Positions 21,174 through 29,743 are shown, counted from the first letter of the stretch. The stretch is 64,000 bases of DNA from Pseudoflavonifractor phocaeensis (GCF_016901955.1 NZ_JACJLC010000001.1:1-64000), one strand, 5' to 3'. The notes: a model not told the origin generated them from the letters alone. Numbers and translations are program-made.

Positions 21174-21289
21174 CTGTCATTGCGAGCCAGTGCGCGCACT
21201 GGCGTGGCAATCCGTTTTTGCAGCAAACGGAGACGGATCCCCACGAAAAACGGTCGCCCGGTGGGCGGCCGTTTTTCTCGGAATGACGG
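21174..21289 (+). repeat. Foldback (REP/MITE-like) repeat element
   Basis: Imperfect inverted termini (21174-21186 with 21277-21289, beginning CTGTCATTGCGAG) and a second inner pair of arms (GTGGCAATCCGT with a near complement) enclose a 16-nt perfect palindrome (21187-21202) and a 14-bp hairpin (21246-21276) whose arms end in A5/T5. The CATTGCGAG..GTGGCAATCC theme is seen in dispersed intergenic repeats of gut Clostridia. It may double as terminator for the SLH gene. Confidence 0.65.
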
Positions 21290-21405
21290 GGTCTGTGTAC
21301 TTTGCGTATTTTGCGGCAGGCCCTTTGCTGTCAGCGTACAAATTTTCCCAGGAGCAGGTATAAGCCGCCTCCGGCCTGTCAAAACTAGGGCTCGGAGGTG
21401 TTTGT

Positions 21406-22137
21406 ATGAAAAAATCCTTTTATCACAAGGTCGGTGACTTCATCGAGGGGAAAGGGTTTTACATTGTCCTGGCGCTCTGCCTGGCGGCCATCGGCGTGTC
21501 TGGCTGGGTGCTCTTCTCCTCACTGACTCCGGACCAGCCTGAGACCCCGGTGGGGGGAAATGCGGTGATCACCGTTACCCCCATGCCTACCCCTGTGGCC
21601 ACTGTTGCCGTTACGCCGGAAAAGCCCGTACTGACCGCCACGCCTAAACCTACGTCTACCGCTGCGGCCGTGGTATCATCCACCCCCTCTCCCACGCCTC
21701 AGCCCACTGCTACTCCCAGGAGCGCCCCCACATCCCTGGCCTGGCCGGTGACGGGAGAGGTGCTGACCGGCCATAGCCTGGAGACTCTGGCCTATGACGT
21801 GACCATGGGAGATTGGCGTACCCATGCGGGGGTGGACATTGCCGCCGCGGTAGGCGCCGAAGTGCGGGCCCCCGCCGCCGGAGAGGTGGTCTTGGTGACT
21901 CAGGACGTGATGCTGGGTACCACGGTGGTCATTGACCACGGTGGGGACCTGCGCACCACCTGCGCCAACCTGGCCGCTACTCCCACTGTGGAGGTGGGAG
22001 ACCAGGTGTCGGTAGGGGACATCATCGGCGCGGTGGGGGAGACCGCCATCTCAGAGAGCGCTCTGCCCTCTCACCTGCACTTCTCCGTCACCCGGGCGGG
22101 AGAGCCGGTGGACCCCATGGAACTGCTGCCAGACTAA
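21406..22137 (+). CDS. M23 metallopeptidase, SpoIIQ-like
   Basis: 243 aa. One N-terminal membrane segment (about 17-38), a Thr/Pro-rich linker (40-108) and an extracytoplasmic LytM domain (110-240). Zinc residues are intact: His 140 and Asp 144 in THAGVDI, and the HLH motif at 223-225. Size and layout match SpoIIQ, the forespore half of the SpoIIQ-SpoIIIAH channel, whose clostridial forms keep the zinc site. A general cell-wall endopeptidase is the alternative. GGAGG lies 6-10 nt before the ATG. Confidence 0.7.
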   Translation: MKKSFYHKVGDFIEGKGFYIVLALCLAAIGVSGWVLFSSLTPDQPETPVGGNAVITVTPMPTPVATVAVTPEKPVLTATPKPTSTAAAVVSSTPSPTPQPTATPRSAPTSLAWPVTGEVLTGHSLETLAYDVTMGDWRTHAGVDIAAAVGAEVRAPAAGEVVLVTQDVMLGTTVVIDHGGDLRTTCANLAATPTVEVGDQVSVGDIIGAVGETAISESALPSHLHFSVTRAGEPVDPMELLPD

Positions 22138-22141
22138 TTAA

Positions 22142-22176
22142 AAATAGCCTGCCGCAATGCCCGCGGCAGGCTATTT
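22142..22176. terminator. Bidirectional terminator
   Basis: 14-bp stem (22142-22155 with 22163-22176) between convergent genes, with A- and T-rich outer ends. Confidence 0.85.
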
Positions 22177-22188
22177 ATAGTTGTGGAG

Positions 22189-23559
22189 TCAGGACAGCTT
22201 GTGGGTTTCCTCCTTACCCCTGGTGATTCGGGCCACCAGGCCGCTGAGGGCCAGCAGGCCAATCAGGTTGGGCAGTACCATCAGGCCGTTGAACATATCG
22301 GATAGGTTCCACACCAGATCAACCTTCTGCATGGAGCCGATAACGATAAAGACCACTACCAGCAGGGCGTATACCTTGACAGCTCCCTTGCCAAAGAGAG
22401 CCTTCACGTTGACCTCGCCGAAGAAATACCAGCCGATGATGGTGGAGAAGGCGAAGAAGAACATACAAATAGCCACAAAGGCGTTGCCGAAGGGGCCAAA
22501 GGCGGTGTTGAAGGCAGCCTGAGCCAGGGGGGTGCCCTTGAGAGCGCCGGTGACCGGCTCCAACAGGCCAGAGGACAGGATCACCAGGGCGGTGAGGGTG
22601 AGGACAATAAAGGTGTCAATGAACACCCCCATCATGGCAATGATCCCCTGATCCTGGGGCCGCTTTACCTGGGCCATGGCGTGGGCGTGGGGGGTGGATC
22701 CCATACCGGCCTCATTGGAGAAGAGGCCTCGGGCCACGCCGTATCGCATGGCCTCCCGCATGGTCAGACCCAGGGCGCCGCCCAGCATAGCCTGGGGATC
22801 AAAAGCGCACACGAAAATAGACTGGAGGGCGGGCAGCAGGTTGGCCCGGTTGATGCACAGGATGATGAGGCTGCCCACGATGTAGAACAGGGCCATGACA
22901 GGAACGATCTTCTCGGTGAAGGAGGCGATACGCCGCACACCCCCCAGGAAGATGAAGGCGGCGATGACGGCCACCACGATCCCCACCGCCAGATGGGGGA
23001 CGCCGAAGGCGGTGTAGAAGGCGTCGCTGATGGAGTTGGATTGGACCATATTGCCCATAAAGCCCAGAGCCAGGATAATGGCGATGGCAAAGAACCCGGA
23101 CAGGAACTTGCCGAACTTACCCCGGAAAGCGGCCCGGATATAGTACAAGGGACCGCCGGTGACGTGGCCGTCGGCGTCGGTGGTGCGGAATTTCTGGGCC
23201 AGAACCGCCTCGGAGTAGATGGTGGCCATACCGAAGAAAGCGGACAGCCACATCCAGAAGATGGCCCCGGGTCCGCCGGAGTACAGGGCGGTGGCGCAGC
23301 CGGTAATGTTGCCGGTGCCCACCTGGGCGGCGATGGCGGTGGTCAGAGCCTGGAAGGAGGACATACCGTCCTTGCCCGCTTTTTTGCCCGACAGGGAAAA
23401 GTTACCGAAGAGTCGTCTCATACCCTCGCCAAACTTGCGGATCTGGATAAAGCCCAGACGTACCGTAAAATAGATGCCGGTGGCCACCAGAAGAAACAGC
23501 AGCGCATAGTCCCACAGGACGGTATTGACCGCCCCCACGACGCTTTCGATCAACTCCAT
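22189..23559 (-). CDS. AGCS-family alanine/glycine:cation symporter
   Basis: 456 aa with about 11 hydrophobic helices. The family motif region includes LTTAIAAQVGTGNITGCATAL (about 69-89) and GGPGAIFWMW, followed by FSNEAGMGSTPHAHA. It imports alanine or glycine with Na+ or H+. GAGGAG precedes the ATG at 23559. Its leader contains a tandem glycine riboswitch and terminator, so glycine is the likely substrate or controlling ligand. Confidence 0.93.
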   Translation of the reverse strand: MELIESVVGAVNTVLWDYALLFLLVATGIYFTVRLGFIQIRKFGEGMRRLFGNFSLSGKKAGKDGMSSFQALTTAIAAQVGTGNITGCATALYSGGPGAIFWMWLSAFFGMATIYSEAVLAQKFRTTDADGHVTGGPLYYIRAAFRGKFGKFLSGFFAIAIILALGFMGNMVQSNSISDAFYTAFGVPHLAVGIVVAVIAAFIFLGGVRRIASFTEKIVPVMALFYIVGSLIILCINRANLLPALQSIFVCAFDPQAMLGGALGLTMREAMRYGVARGLFSNEAGMGSTPHAHAMAQVKRPQDQGIIAMMGVFIDTFIVLTLTALVILSSGLLEPVTGALKGTPLAQAAFNTAFGPFGNAFVAICMFFFAFSTIIGWYFFGEVNVKALFGKGAVKVYALLVVVFIVIGSMQKVDLVWNLSDMFNGLMVLPNLIGLLALSGLVARITRGKEETHKLS

Positions 23560-23589
23560 TGTTTATCTCCTCTTTCCGTCTGGATTGCG

Positions 23590-23633
23590 GCAAAGAAAAA
23601 GAGCCGGACCGCCTGTTACGGCGGTCTGGCTCT
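23590..23633 (-). terminator. Riboswitch-controlled terminator
   Basis: 14-bp stem (23600-23613 with 23620-23633) followed on the minus strand by TTTTTCTTTG, between the glycine riboswitch and the symporter start. Likely the expression platform. Confidence 0.85.
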
Positions 23634-23642
23634 GAACGTACA

Positions 23643-23670
23643 GCATATGGGCCTCCGGTGGCCCATATGC
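23643..23670 (-). promoter_or_regulatory. Leader hairpin between riboswitch and terminator
   Basis: Perfect 11-bp stem with 6-nt loop, directly between the aptamers and the terminator. It may be part of the switch or a spacer helix. Confidence 0.5.
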
Positions 23671-23680
23671 CGCTGAGATT

Positions 23681-23854
23681 CACTCTGTCCTTTTGCCTGA
23701 GAGATTCGGGTCCGAAACCGGGCCCGTTGCACCTTCGGCATCCCCGCTGAGGGGACTTCTCCAGAGCCACATCCATCCACAGTCCTCATCTCCATGGGAG
23801 ACACCTGAGAGTTTTGCTCCTTCGGTAAGCATTGCGGCTTTTTCCTGTGGACTT
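23681..23854 (-). ncRNA. Tandem glycine riboswitch (gcvT element)
   Basis: Two aptamers on the minus strand. Aptamer 1 (about 23775-23854) has ACCGAAGGAGCAA then CTCTCAGG, closed by CCACAG/CTGTGG. Aptamer 2 (about 23681-23770) has GCCGAAGGTGCAA, then TCTCTCAGGCAAAAGGAC, closed by CTCTG/CAGAG. These are the conserved cores of glycine-binding RNA. Glycine may turn the downstream terminator on or off; transporter-linked copies are often OFF switches, but the direction cannot be read here. Confidence 0.93.
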
Positions 23855-23905
23855 CCCTTGTCGCTATGTGGGGAAGAAGCGCCTTCCCGTTTTTCAACAG
23901 GGAGA

Positions 23906-23934
23906 ACTATAGCACTGCCAGTGATGCTTGTCAA
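23906..23934 (-). promoter_or_regulatory. Promoter of glycine riboswitch-symporter
   Basis: Minus strand TTGACA (23929-23934), 17-nt spacer, TATAGT (23906-23911). It gives a leader of about 340 nt. Confidence 0.85.
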
Positions 23935-23937
23935 GGC

Positions 23938-24687
23938 TCAATCTTTGAGCTGCTCCCAGCGACAACCTTTGGCCTGTCCCAGCACGGTGCCCAGGCAGTC
24001 CAGCCGGTCCTCCGGCGACAGGTACAGGTCAGGGAAGGACAGGCTGGGGGCCAGCAGGCGGCTGGTGCCCCGGCGGCGCACCAGTCGGCGCAGCAGCAGC
24101 TCCTGGTTGAGCAGGTAGACCCCGTATTCCTGGGGCGAAGGCTCTCCCTGGCGACATAGGAGGATGGCCCCCTGGGGATAGAGGGGTTCCATGCTGCCGT
24201 CGCCCAGCAACACGGCGAAATCCTCCTCCCGGGCGGCCCGGTCCACCTCGGGCACCAGCAAGGGCCGCGGCGGGCGGCCGCCGGTGGCTAGGCAAACGGT
24301 GCGCTTGACAGGCACCGAACCGATGGCCCGGCCAGCGGGTGTGTTCAGCAGGGCCAGTATGAGCCCGGCGGTCTGTCGGCGGCGGGGGTCCAGCTGGCGG
24401 ATCTGAAGAAGAAGCGTCAGCTCCTCCGGGGAGAGAAGGACGATGCCGTCCTGCGCTGAGGCGGTGACCCAGCACTCCGGAGGCAGCTCGTCGTCCAGCA
24501 GATAGCGGATGGGTACCCGCAGCACCTGGGTGATCTTGTCCATGGGGCCCACGGCGGGGTTTTTGGTCTGGCCGGAGAAGATCTTGTTCAGTGTGCCCAG
24601 GGGAACGCCGGACAGCCGGGAGATTTCCTCCGAGGTCAGATGTCGCAGCTTTTTCACATAGGCCAGCTTTTCCACCATCATAGACAT
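23938..24687 (-). CDS. XRE-S24 repressor-like regulator
   Basis: 249 aa from the ATG at 24687, which follows GGAGGTG. The N-terminal helix-turn-helix (about 3-62, LTSEEISRLSGVPLGTLNKIFSGQ) is joined to a C-terminal LexA/CI-like S24 fold (about 150-245). The nucleophile Ser 165 is present (GDGSMEPLYPQG) but the position of the catalytic Lys reads LLLRRL (Arg 200-201), and no Ala-Gly cleavage site is seen, so self-cleavage is doubtful. It is divergent from the 68-aa gene, whose promoter region has palindromes it could bind. Confidence 0.82.
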   Translation of the reverse strand: MSMMVEKLAYVKKLRHLTSEEISRLSGVPLGTLNKIFSGQTKNPAVGPMDKITQVLRVPIRYLLDDELPPECWVTASAQDGIVLLSPEELTLLLQIRQLDPRRRQTAGLILALLNTPAGRAIGSVPVKRTVCLATGGRPPRPLLVPEVDRAAREEDFAVLLGDGSMEPLYPQGAILLCRQGEPSPQEYGVYLLNQELLLRRLVRRRGTSRLLAPSLSFPDLYLSPEDRLDCLGTVLGQAKGCRWEQLKD

Positions 24688-24762
24688 AGGCACACCTCCG
24701 GTCTGGTGCCGACCGAATGCGGTCAAATGGACCCGGCCGGCGGGCAAAATCATCCTCTGGAA

Positions 24763-24791
24763 TTGACAATGGGGAGAAAATACAGTATATA
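24763..24791 (+). promoter_or_regulatory. Promoter of 68-aa gene
   Basis: TTGACA (24763-24768), 17-nt spacer, TATATA (24786-24791). The leader is about 155 nt long. Confidence 0.7.
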
Positions 24792-24812
24792 GTATGCCGA
24801 GGGGAAGAAATA

Positions 24813-24892
24813 CCAATATATTGGAATCTGGATTTGGAAAGGGGGAGAAAGGAGCGAAGCTAGTATAGCTCTGACCGAGGGAAAAATCCCTC
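24813..24892 (+). promoter_or_regulatory. Palindromes in leader of 68-aa gene
   Basis: CCAATATATTGG (24813-24824, perfect), AGCTA-GTA-TAGCT (24858-24870) and the hairpin GAGGGA-AAAA-TCCCTC (24877-24892). The first lies about 15 nt past the predicted start site, where an operator for the divergent XRE-S24 protein could be. Confidence 0.4.
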
Positions 24893-24953
24893 GAAAACCG
24901 TCGTAACAGGGGAAAATAAGTACAAGAACAGAAAAAACGAGGAGAGAGGAAGC

Positions 24954-25160
24954 ATGAAGCAAAACCACATGACGTACCGGGTTTATCTGGATCAGGCATC
25001 CCTGCCTCAGATGTATGGCATTCAGGGAAGAGGCGGCGTCCGGGTAGGGCGGATCTCAACCGACTTTCAGGAGGTCAACCGGCTGGCCCAGTGCTGCAAC
25101 AGCGCCGGCCTGTCCCCCATCCACCTGGCAGACGTGGTGGAGGATTTTCGCCGGTCCTAG
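24954..25160 (+). CDS. Small conserved-type protein, 68 aa
   Basis: 68 residues starting MKQNHMTYRVYLD. A good GAGGAGAGAGGA site precedes the ATG. The C-terminal NSAGLSPIHLADVVEDF resembles the end of DUF6514 proteins of Clostridia, a family of unknown function. No membrane segment. It has its own consensus promoter and is divergent from the XRE-S24 gene. Confidence 0.7.
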   Translation: MKQNHMTYRVYLDQASLPQMYGIQGRGGVRVGRISTDFQEVNRLAQCCNSAGLSPIHLADVVEDFRRS

Positions 25161-25301
25161 GCTCTGTCTGAAAATGGCCGCCCCATCGCTGGGTATATCG
25201 CTATTTTCAAATTAGGCCGGGGAAAAATTCCACCGGATACTTGACCGCTTCCAAAGAATCAGGTAAACTGAAACAGGCCATAGGCTAATGATGCTCAGAT
25301 G

Positions 25302-25327
25302 AAAAGCCACCCGCCCGGGTGGCTTTT
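25302..25327 (+). terminator. Terminator before the permease gene
   Basis: 12-bp stem (25302-25313 with 25316-25327) running into T5, 140 nt past the 68-aa gene and only 30 nt before the permease start. It could end the upstream transcript or attenuate the permease. Confidence 0.7.
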
Positions 25328-25356
25328 TCCTTGCGCTCAGAGGAGGAAAGCGGGAG

Positions 25357-26490
25357 ATGAAAGAAAACAGAGGTGGCCTGCTGGGCTTTTGGAAAAAAGA
25401 GCCGGTACTGTGTATCGCGGCGGTGTGCGCGGTGGCTTCCATAGCCCTCAATCCGCCTTCGGCGGCTTATTTGAACTACATAGATTGGCGGGTGCTCTCT
25501 CTGCTGTTCTGTCTCATGGCGGTGGTAGCGGGTTTCCAGCAGTGCGGTGTGTTCGCCGTGCTGGCTCAGCGGCTGCTGGCCGGGGAGCGGCGGATGCGGT
25601 TCGTCACCCTGACCCTGGTGCTGCTGCCCTTCTTTGTGTCCATGCTGGTGACCAACGACGTGGCCCTCATCACCTTCGTACCCTTTGCCATCCTGGTGCT
25701 GGGGCTCATCGGCCGCACCGAGCGGCTGATCTACATTGTGGTGCTCCAGACCATCGCCGCCAACCTGGGCAGTATGGCAACTCCGGTGGGCAACCCCCAG
25801 AACCTGTTTTTATATGCTGATTACGAGCTTACCGCCGGGCAGTTCTTTTCGGTAATGCTCCCCCTGTCCCTGGTGAGTCTGGCGGGACTCATTGTAGCTT
25901 CTCTGTGCGTCAAGCCCGAGGGCATCAAGGTCACCTTTGCCGAGAAGGCGGAGATCCAGGCCCCCGGCCGGCTGGGGCTAATGGCCCTGCTGTTTGTGCT
26001 CTGCCTGCTGTCGGTGTTCCGGGTGCTGCCCTATCCCGCTCTGCTGGCGGTGGTGCTCGCCGGGATGCTCATCTTCGACCGGCCCCTCTTCGCTAAGGTA
26101 GACTACGGCCTGCTAGCCACCTTCTTTTGCTTTTTCCTGTTCGCAGGCAACATCGGGGCCTGCCAGCCGGTGCGGGAGGCCCTTACCCAGGTGATGGCCC
26201 GGAACACCGCCCTCACCTCCGGCGTGGCCAGCCAGATCATCAGCAACGTGCCGGCGGCGGTGCTACTCTCCGGCTTCACCAACGACTGGCGGGGCCTGCT
26301 GGTGGGCACCAATATCGGCGGCCTGGGCACCCCCATTGCATCCCTGGCCAGCCTGATTTCCCTGAAGGCCTATCTCAAGTCCCTCGGGGCCCGGGCGGGC
26401 CGCTATCTGCTGGTCTTTACAGCAGCCAATGTGGTGGCCCTTGCCATTCTGGGGGGCGCCGCCGTGGTCATGGGGATGCTCCTTCCCTAA
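25357..26490 (+). CDS. ArsB/NhaD (SLC13-like) permease
   Basis: 377 aa with about 10-11 hydrophobic helices. The ion-transporter superfamily motifs are present twice: MLVTNDVALITFVPFA and later SGVASQIISNVPAAVLLSGF, with TPVGNPQNL between them (about 145-153). Membrane anion or Na+/H+-coupled transport; whether the substrate is arsenite, a dicarboxylate or Na+ cannot be told. GAGGAGGAAAG precedes the ATG. Confidence 0.85.
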   Translation: MKENRGGLLGFWKKEPVLCIAAVCAVASIALNPPSAAYLNYIDWRVLSLLFCLMAVVAGFQQCGVFAVLAQRLLAGERRMRFVTLTLVLLPFFVSMLVTNDVALITFVPFAILVLGLIGRTERLIYIVVLQTIAANLGSMATPVGNPQNLFLYADYELTAGQFFSVMLPLSLVSLAGLIVASLCVKPEGIKVTFAEKAEIQAPGRLGLMALLFVLCLLSVFRVLPYPALLAVVLAGMLIFDRPLFAKVDYGLLATFFCFFLFAGNIGACQPVREALTQVMARNTALTSGVASQIISNVPAAVLLSGFTNDWRGLLVGTNIGGLGTPIASLASLISLKAYLKSLGARAGRYLLVFTAANVVALAILGGAAVVMGMLLP

Positions 26491-26528
26491 ATTGGGTCGA
26501 AATGTGAGAAAAAGACTGGGATACCGTC

Positions 26529-26557
26529 TTGTGTTTGCCTGACATTTGCAGTATAAT
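26529..26557 (+). promoter_or_regulatory. Promoter of B12-radical SAM operon
   Basis: TTGTGT (26529-26534), 17-nt spacer, TATAAT (26552-26557). The leader contains a 9-bp hairpin at 26584-26604. Confidence 0.65.
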
Positions 26558-26632
26558 ATTATCCTGCAACTTTTGCGGACTTGACCGTCCCCACCGGGGG
26601 CGGTATACCATACAGAGAGGGTTCGGCATACC

Positions 26633-28468
26633 ATGAATCGTACGTTGGAACATATTCTGCCCCGGGTGCAGAAACCGGCCCGCTACACCGGCGGTGAATA
26701 TAATGCGGTGGTAAAAGACCGGCGGAGCGTGGATGTACGCTACGCCCTCTGCTTTCCAGACACCTATGAGATCGGCATGTCCAACTTGGGCATGCGCATT
26801 CTCTACGGCGTGATGAACCAGATGGACGGCGTCTGGTGCGAGCGGGTGTTTGCCCCCTGGGGGGACATGGAGGAGGAGATGCGCCGGGAGGGCATTCTGC
26901 TCTACGGCCTGGAGAGCGGCGACTCCATCGCCGATTTCGATCTGATCGGCTTCTCCCTGGGCTATGAGATGGCCTATACCAACGTGCTCAACATGCTGGA
27001 TCTGGCGGGGCTCCCCTTACGCAGCGAGGAGCGGTACGGCCTGGCCCCCATCGTGGTGGCCGGCGGGACCTGCGCCTACAACCCGGAACCCCTGGCCCCC
27101 TTTGTGGACCTGTTCGTCCTGGGAGAGGGAGAGGATGTGAGCGTGGAGCTCATCCACCTCTACCGCAAGGCCCGGGAGGAGTGCTGGAGCAAGGAGGAGT
27201 TCCTGGCCTCCGCTGCCCAGGTGCCTGGCATCTATGTGCCCTCCCTCTACCAGGTGACCTACAAGCCTGACGGTACCCTGGACCGGGTGGTCCCCCAGGA
27301 GGGGGCTCCGGCGGTGGTGACCAAGCGGATTGTTCAGGACTTTGACAAGAGCTATTTCCCAGTCAAGACCATTGTGCCCTCTACCGAGATCGTCCACGAC
27401 CGGGTGATGCTGGAGCTCTTCCGGGGCTGTATCCGGGGCTGTCGGTTCTGCCAGGCGGGATATGCCTACCGGCCGGTCCGGTCCCGGGATCCGGAGCTCC
27501 TGCTGCAGCAGGGTATTGAGGCCTGCAAGGATTCCGGCTACCAGGAGATGACCCTGTCCTCCCTGTCCACCAGCGACTACCGGCCTCTGGAGCAGCTGTG
27601 CGACGGGCTGCTGGAGTGGTGCGAGCCCAACAAGGTGTCGCTTTCCCTGCCTTCCCTGCGGGCGGACAATTTTTCCCTGGGGCTGATGGAGCGGGTGCAG
27701 CATGTGCGCAAATCAGGGCTTACCTTTGCCCCTGAGGCAGGCACCCAGCGGCTGCGGGACGCCATCAACAAGAACGTCACTGAGGAGGATCTGCTCCGGT
27801 CCTGCCGCACTGCCTTTTCCGGCGGATGGAGCAGCGTAAAGCTTTATTTTATGCTGGGCCTGCCTACCGAGACCGACGAGGACGTGCTGGGCATCGCTGA
27901 CCTGGCGGAGAAGGTGTACAAGGCCTGGAAGGAGACCACCCCCAACCCCAAGCGGGGAGTGAGCATCACCGTGTCCACGGCCTGGTTCGTGCCCAAGCCC
28001 CACACCGCCTTCCAGTGGGAGCCCCAGATCTCCATGGAGGAGTACCAGCGGCGGGTGAAGCTGCTGCGGGAGCATATGCGGGGCCGTTCCATCCGCTACA
28101 ACTGGCACGATTCTCAGACCAGCTTCCTGGAGGCCGTTTTTGCACGGGGTGACCGGAAGGTCGCCCAGGTCATCGAGACTGCCTGGCGCAATGGGGCCAA
28201 GTTTGATGCCTGGAGCGAGTATTTTGACTTTGACCGCTGGCAGGCTGCCTTTGCCGCTTGCGGTGTGGATCCCGCCTTTTACGCCAACCGGGCCCGGGAG
28301 AAGGACGAGGTGCTGCCCTGGGATGTGACCTCGGTGGGTGTGACCAAGGACTTTTTGTGGCGGGAGCGGGAGCGGGCCTATGAGGCCGTCATTACCCCGG
28401 ACTGTCGGGTCCAGTGCACCGGCTGCGGGGCCAACAAGCTCTATCCGGGAGGGAAATGCGATGCATAG
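26633..28468 (+). CDS. TIGR03960-family B12-binding radical SAM protein
   Basis: 611 aa. The N-terminal cobalamin-binding-like region runs to about 180, followed by a radical SAM core with the 4Fe-4S motif CIRGCRFC (about 266-273). The C terminus has an extra Cys cluster (CRVQCTGCGANKLYPGGKC). Family function is unproven; the gene nearly always sits beside a DUF2344 gene, as here, with which it overlaps by 8 nt (28461-28468). A role in RNA modification has been suggested from its frequent neighbours (ribonuclease G, ribosomal protein genes), but none of these follow here. Confidence 0.92.
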   Translation: MNRTLEHILPRVQKPARYTGGEYNAVVKDRRSVDVRYALCFPDTYEIGMSNLGMRILYGVMNQMDGVWCERVFAPWGDMEEEMRREGILLYGLESGDSIADFDLIGFSLGYEMAYTNVLNMLDLAGLPLRSEERYGLAPIVVAGGTCAYNPEPLAPFVDLFVLGEGEDVSVELIHLYRKAREECWSKEEFLASAAQVPGIYVPSLYQVTYKPDGTLDRVVPQEGAPAVVTKRIVQDFDKSYFPVKTIVPSTEIVHDRVMLELFRGCIRGCRFCQAGYAYRPVRSRDPELLLQQGIEACKDSGYQEMTLSSLSTSDYRPLEQLCDGLLEWCEPNKVSLSLPSLRADNFSLGLMERVQHVRKSGLTFAPEAGTQRLRDAINKNVTEEDLLRSCRTAFSGGWSSVKLYFMLGLPTETDEDVLGIADLAEKVYKAWKETTPNPKRGVSITVSTAWFVPKPHTAFQWEPQISMEEYQRRVKLLREHMRGRSIRYNWHDSQTSFLEAVFARGDRKVAQVIETAWRNGAKFDAWSEYFDFDRWQAAFAACGVDPAFYANRAREKDEVLPWDVTSVGVTKDFLWRERERAYEAVITPDCRVQCTGCGANKLYPGGKCDA

Positions 28469-29120
28469 ACTGGCCTTTTCCAAGGCGGACACCGCCAAAT
28501 TCATCTCCCACCTGGACCTGATGCGCACCTTCCAGCGGTCCTTCCTCCGGGCGGGAATCGTCATTAAGCACACGGAGGGCTTCAATCCTCACGCCTTTGT
28601 ATCTATCCCTCTACCCCTGTCGGTGGGATTCTCCAGCGGCTGCGAGGTGCTGGAGTGTCAGGTGTTGAACACCCCTTTGGAGGAGGTGCCGGAGCGAATG
28701 AACGCCGCTCTCCCCGCCGGGATCACCGTCCATCGCTGCTATGAGGGGGTACGGCCGGTAAAGGAACTGGCCTATGTCAACTATATCGTCACCCTGGAGT
28801 ACGAGGCGGGAGCCCCCTTCGGGGCGGAGACCGCCATCCGGAGCCTGCTGGAGCGGCCCTCCCTGGTGATGGAGAAGCGGAGCAAAAAGGCAAAGACCGG
28901 CAAGGTGGAGGTGGATCTCATCCCCCTGGTAGCTAAGGCCACTGTGGAGGAGCGGCGGGACACCATCGCCTTGGATTTGATTCTGAAAGCGCAGAACCCG
29001 GGACTCAACCCCGAACTGTTGGTGGCTGCTATTCGGACCTATTGCCCTGATGCCGCCCCCGACTACGCGGTGTTCCATCGCCGGGCAGTGCTGGACAGCC
29101 AGTTCCAGCCTTGGGAATAA
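28461..29120 (+). CDS. TIGR03936/DUF2344 radical-SAM-linked protein
   Basis: 219 aa from the ATG at 28461, inside the end of the upstream gene and after GGGAGGG. The opening MHRLAFSKADTAKFISHLDLMRTFQRSFLRAG is typical for the family. Partner of the TIGR03960 radical SAM protein, probably translationally coupled. No enzyme motif is visible. Confidence 0.92.
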   Translation: MHRLAFSKADTAKFISHLDLMRTFQRSFLRAGIVIKHTEGFNPHAFVSIPLPLSVGFSSGCEVLECQVLNTPLEEVPERMNAALPAGITVHRCYEGVRPVKELAYVNYIVTLEYEAGAPFGAETAIRSLLERPSLVMEKRSKKAKTGKVEVDLIPLVAKATVEERRDTIALDLILKAQNPGLNPELLVAAIRTYCPDAAPDYAVFHRRAVLDSQFQPWE

Positions 29121-29123
29121 CGA

Positions 29124-29157
29124 AAAAAAGACTTCCGCAATTGCGGAAGTCTTTTTT
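29124..29157. terminator. Bidirectional terminator
   Basis: Perfect 34-nt palindrome with A6/T6 ends, between convergent genes. Confidence 0.92.
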
Positions 29158-29158
29158 G

Positions 29159-29743
29159 TTACAGATCCAGCGGGTCCACGTCCACTGGATGGGTTTTGCG
29201 GTACTCCTTGGTGCAGTGGGAGAGCTGGTAGAGGGTCCACAGGTCGGAGCCTCCGGTATACAGCAATACTGCGCCCACCACCCGGAACAGGGTCTCCTCA
29301 GCCAGCAGGGGGTGGAAGATGACCAGAATGCCCAGGGCGGTCACCGCCAGGGAGAGGATCAGGTTGATGTTCCAGTGGGCGTAGTCGATGCGCCGCAGCT
29401 CCAGGGTCCGCTTGACGCTGAGCAGACCGTCAATAGCGATGTACAGCCCCAGGATGACCGGAATGATGCCTTGAATGAGAGGAGGATAGATCACCATCAC
29501 CGCCCCGACAGCGGCGGCTACGATCCCCAGGAAGAGGCCCAGAAAGGCGCTGCCCTTCCGGTCGTCCTTGCGGTAGTAGCCCCAGATGGCAAAGATACCG
29601 TAGAGCAGCAGAATGGCCCCAAAGAGGTAACAAATCAGGTTCATCACAGTGGTGGGCCAGATGAGAAGCACCACGCCTAGAACAGCGTATAGAATAGACA
29701 GGAATACATAGCTCACCGTCATATTTTTCAGCCGGTTTTTCAC
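29159..29743 (-). CDS. DUF308/HdeD-like membrane protein
   Basis: 194 aa from a GTG at 29743 (an ATG at 29722 gives 187 aa). About six hydrophobic helices arranged as repeats, e.g. YVFLSILYAVLGVVLLIWP and LGLFLGIVAAAVGAVMVIYP, typical of DUF308. HdeD is linked to acid resistance in enterics; the function here is unknown. It starts 16 nt after the YbaK stop, in one operon with YbaK and the thioesterase. A second DUF308 protein is encoded at 38418. Confidence 0.8.
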   Translation of the reverse strand: MKNRLKNMTVSYVFLSILYAVLGVVLLIWPTTVMNLICYLFGAILLLYGIFAIWGYYRKDDRKGSAFLGLFLGIVAAAVGAVMVIYPPLIQGIIPVILGLYIAIDGLLSVKRTLELRRIDYAHWNINLILSLAVTALGILVIFHPLLAEETLFRVVGAVLLYTGGSDLWTLYQLSHCTKEYRKTHPVDVDPLDL

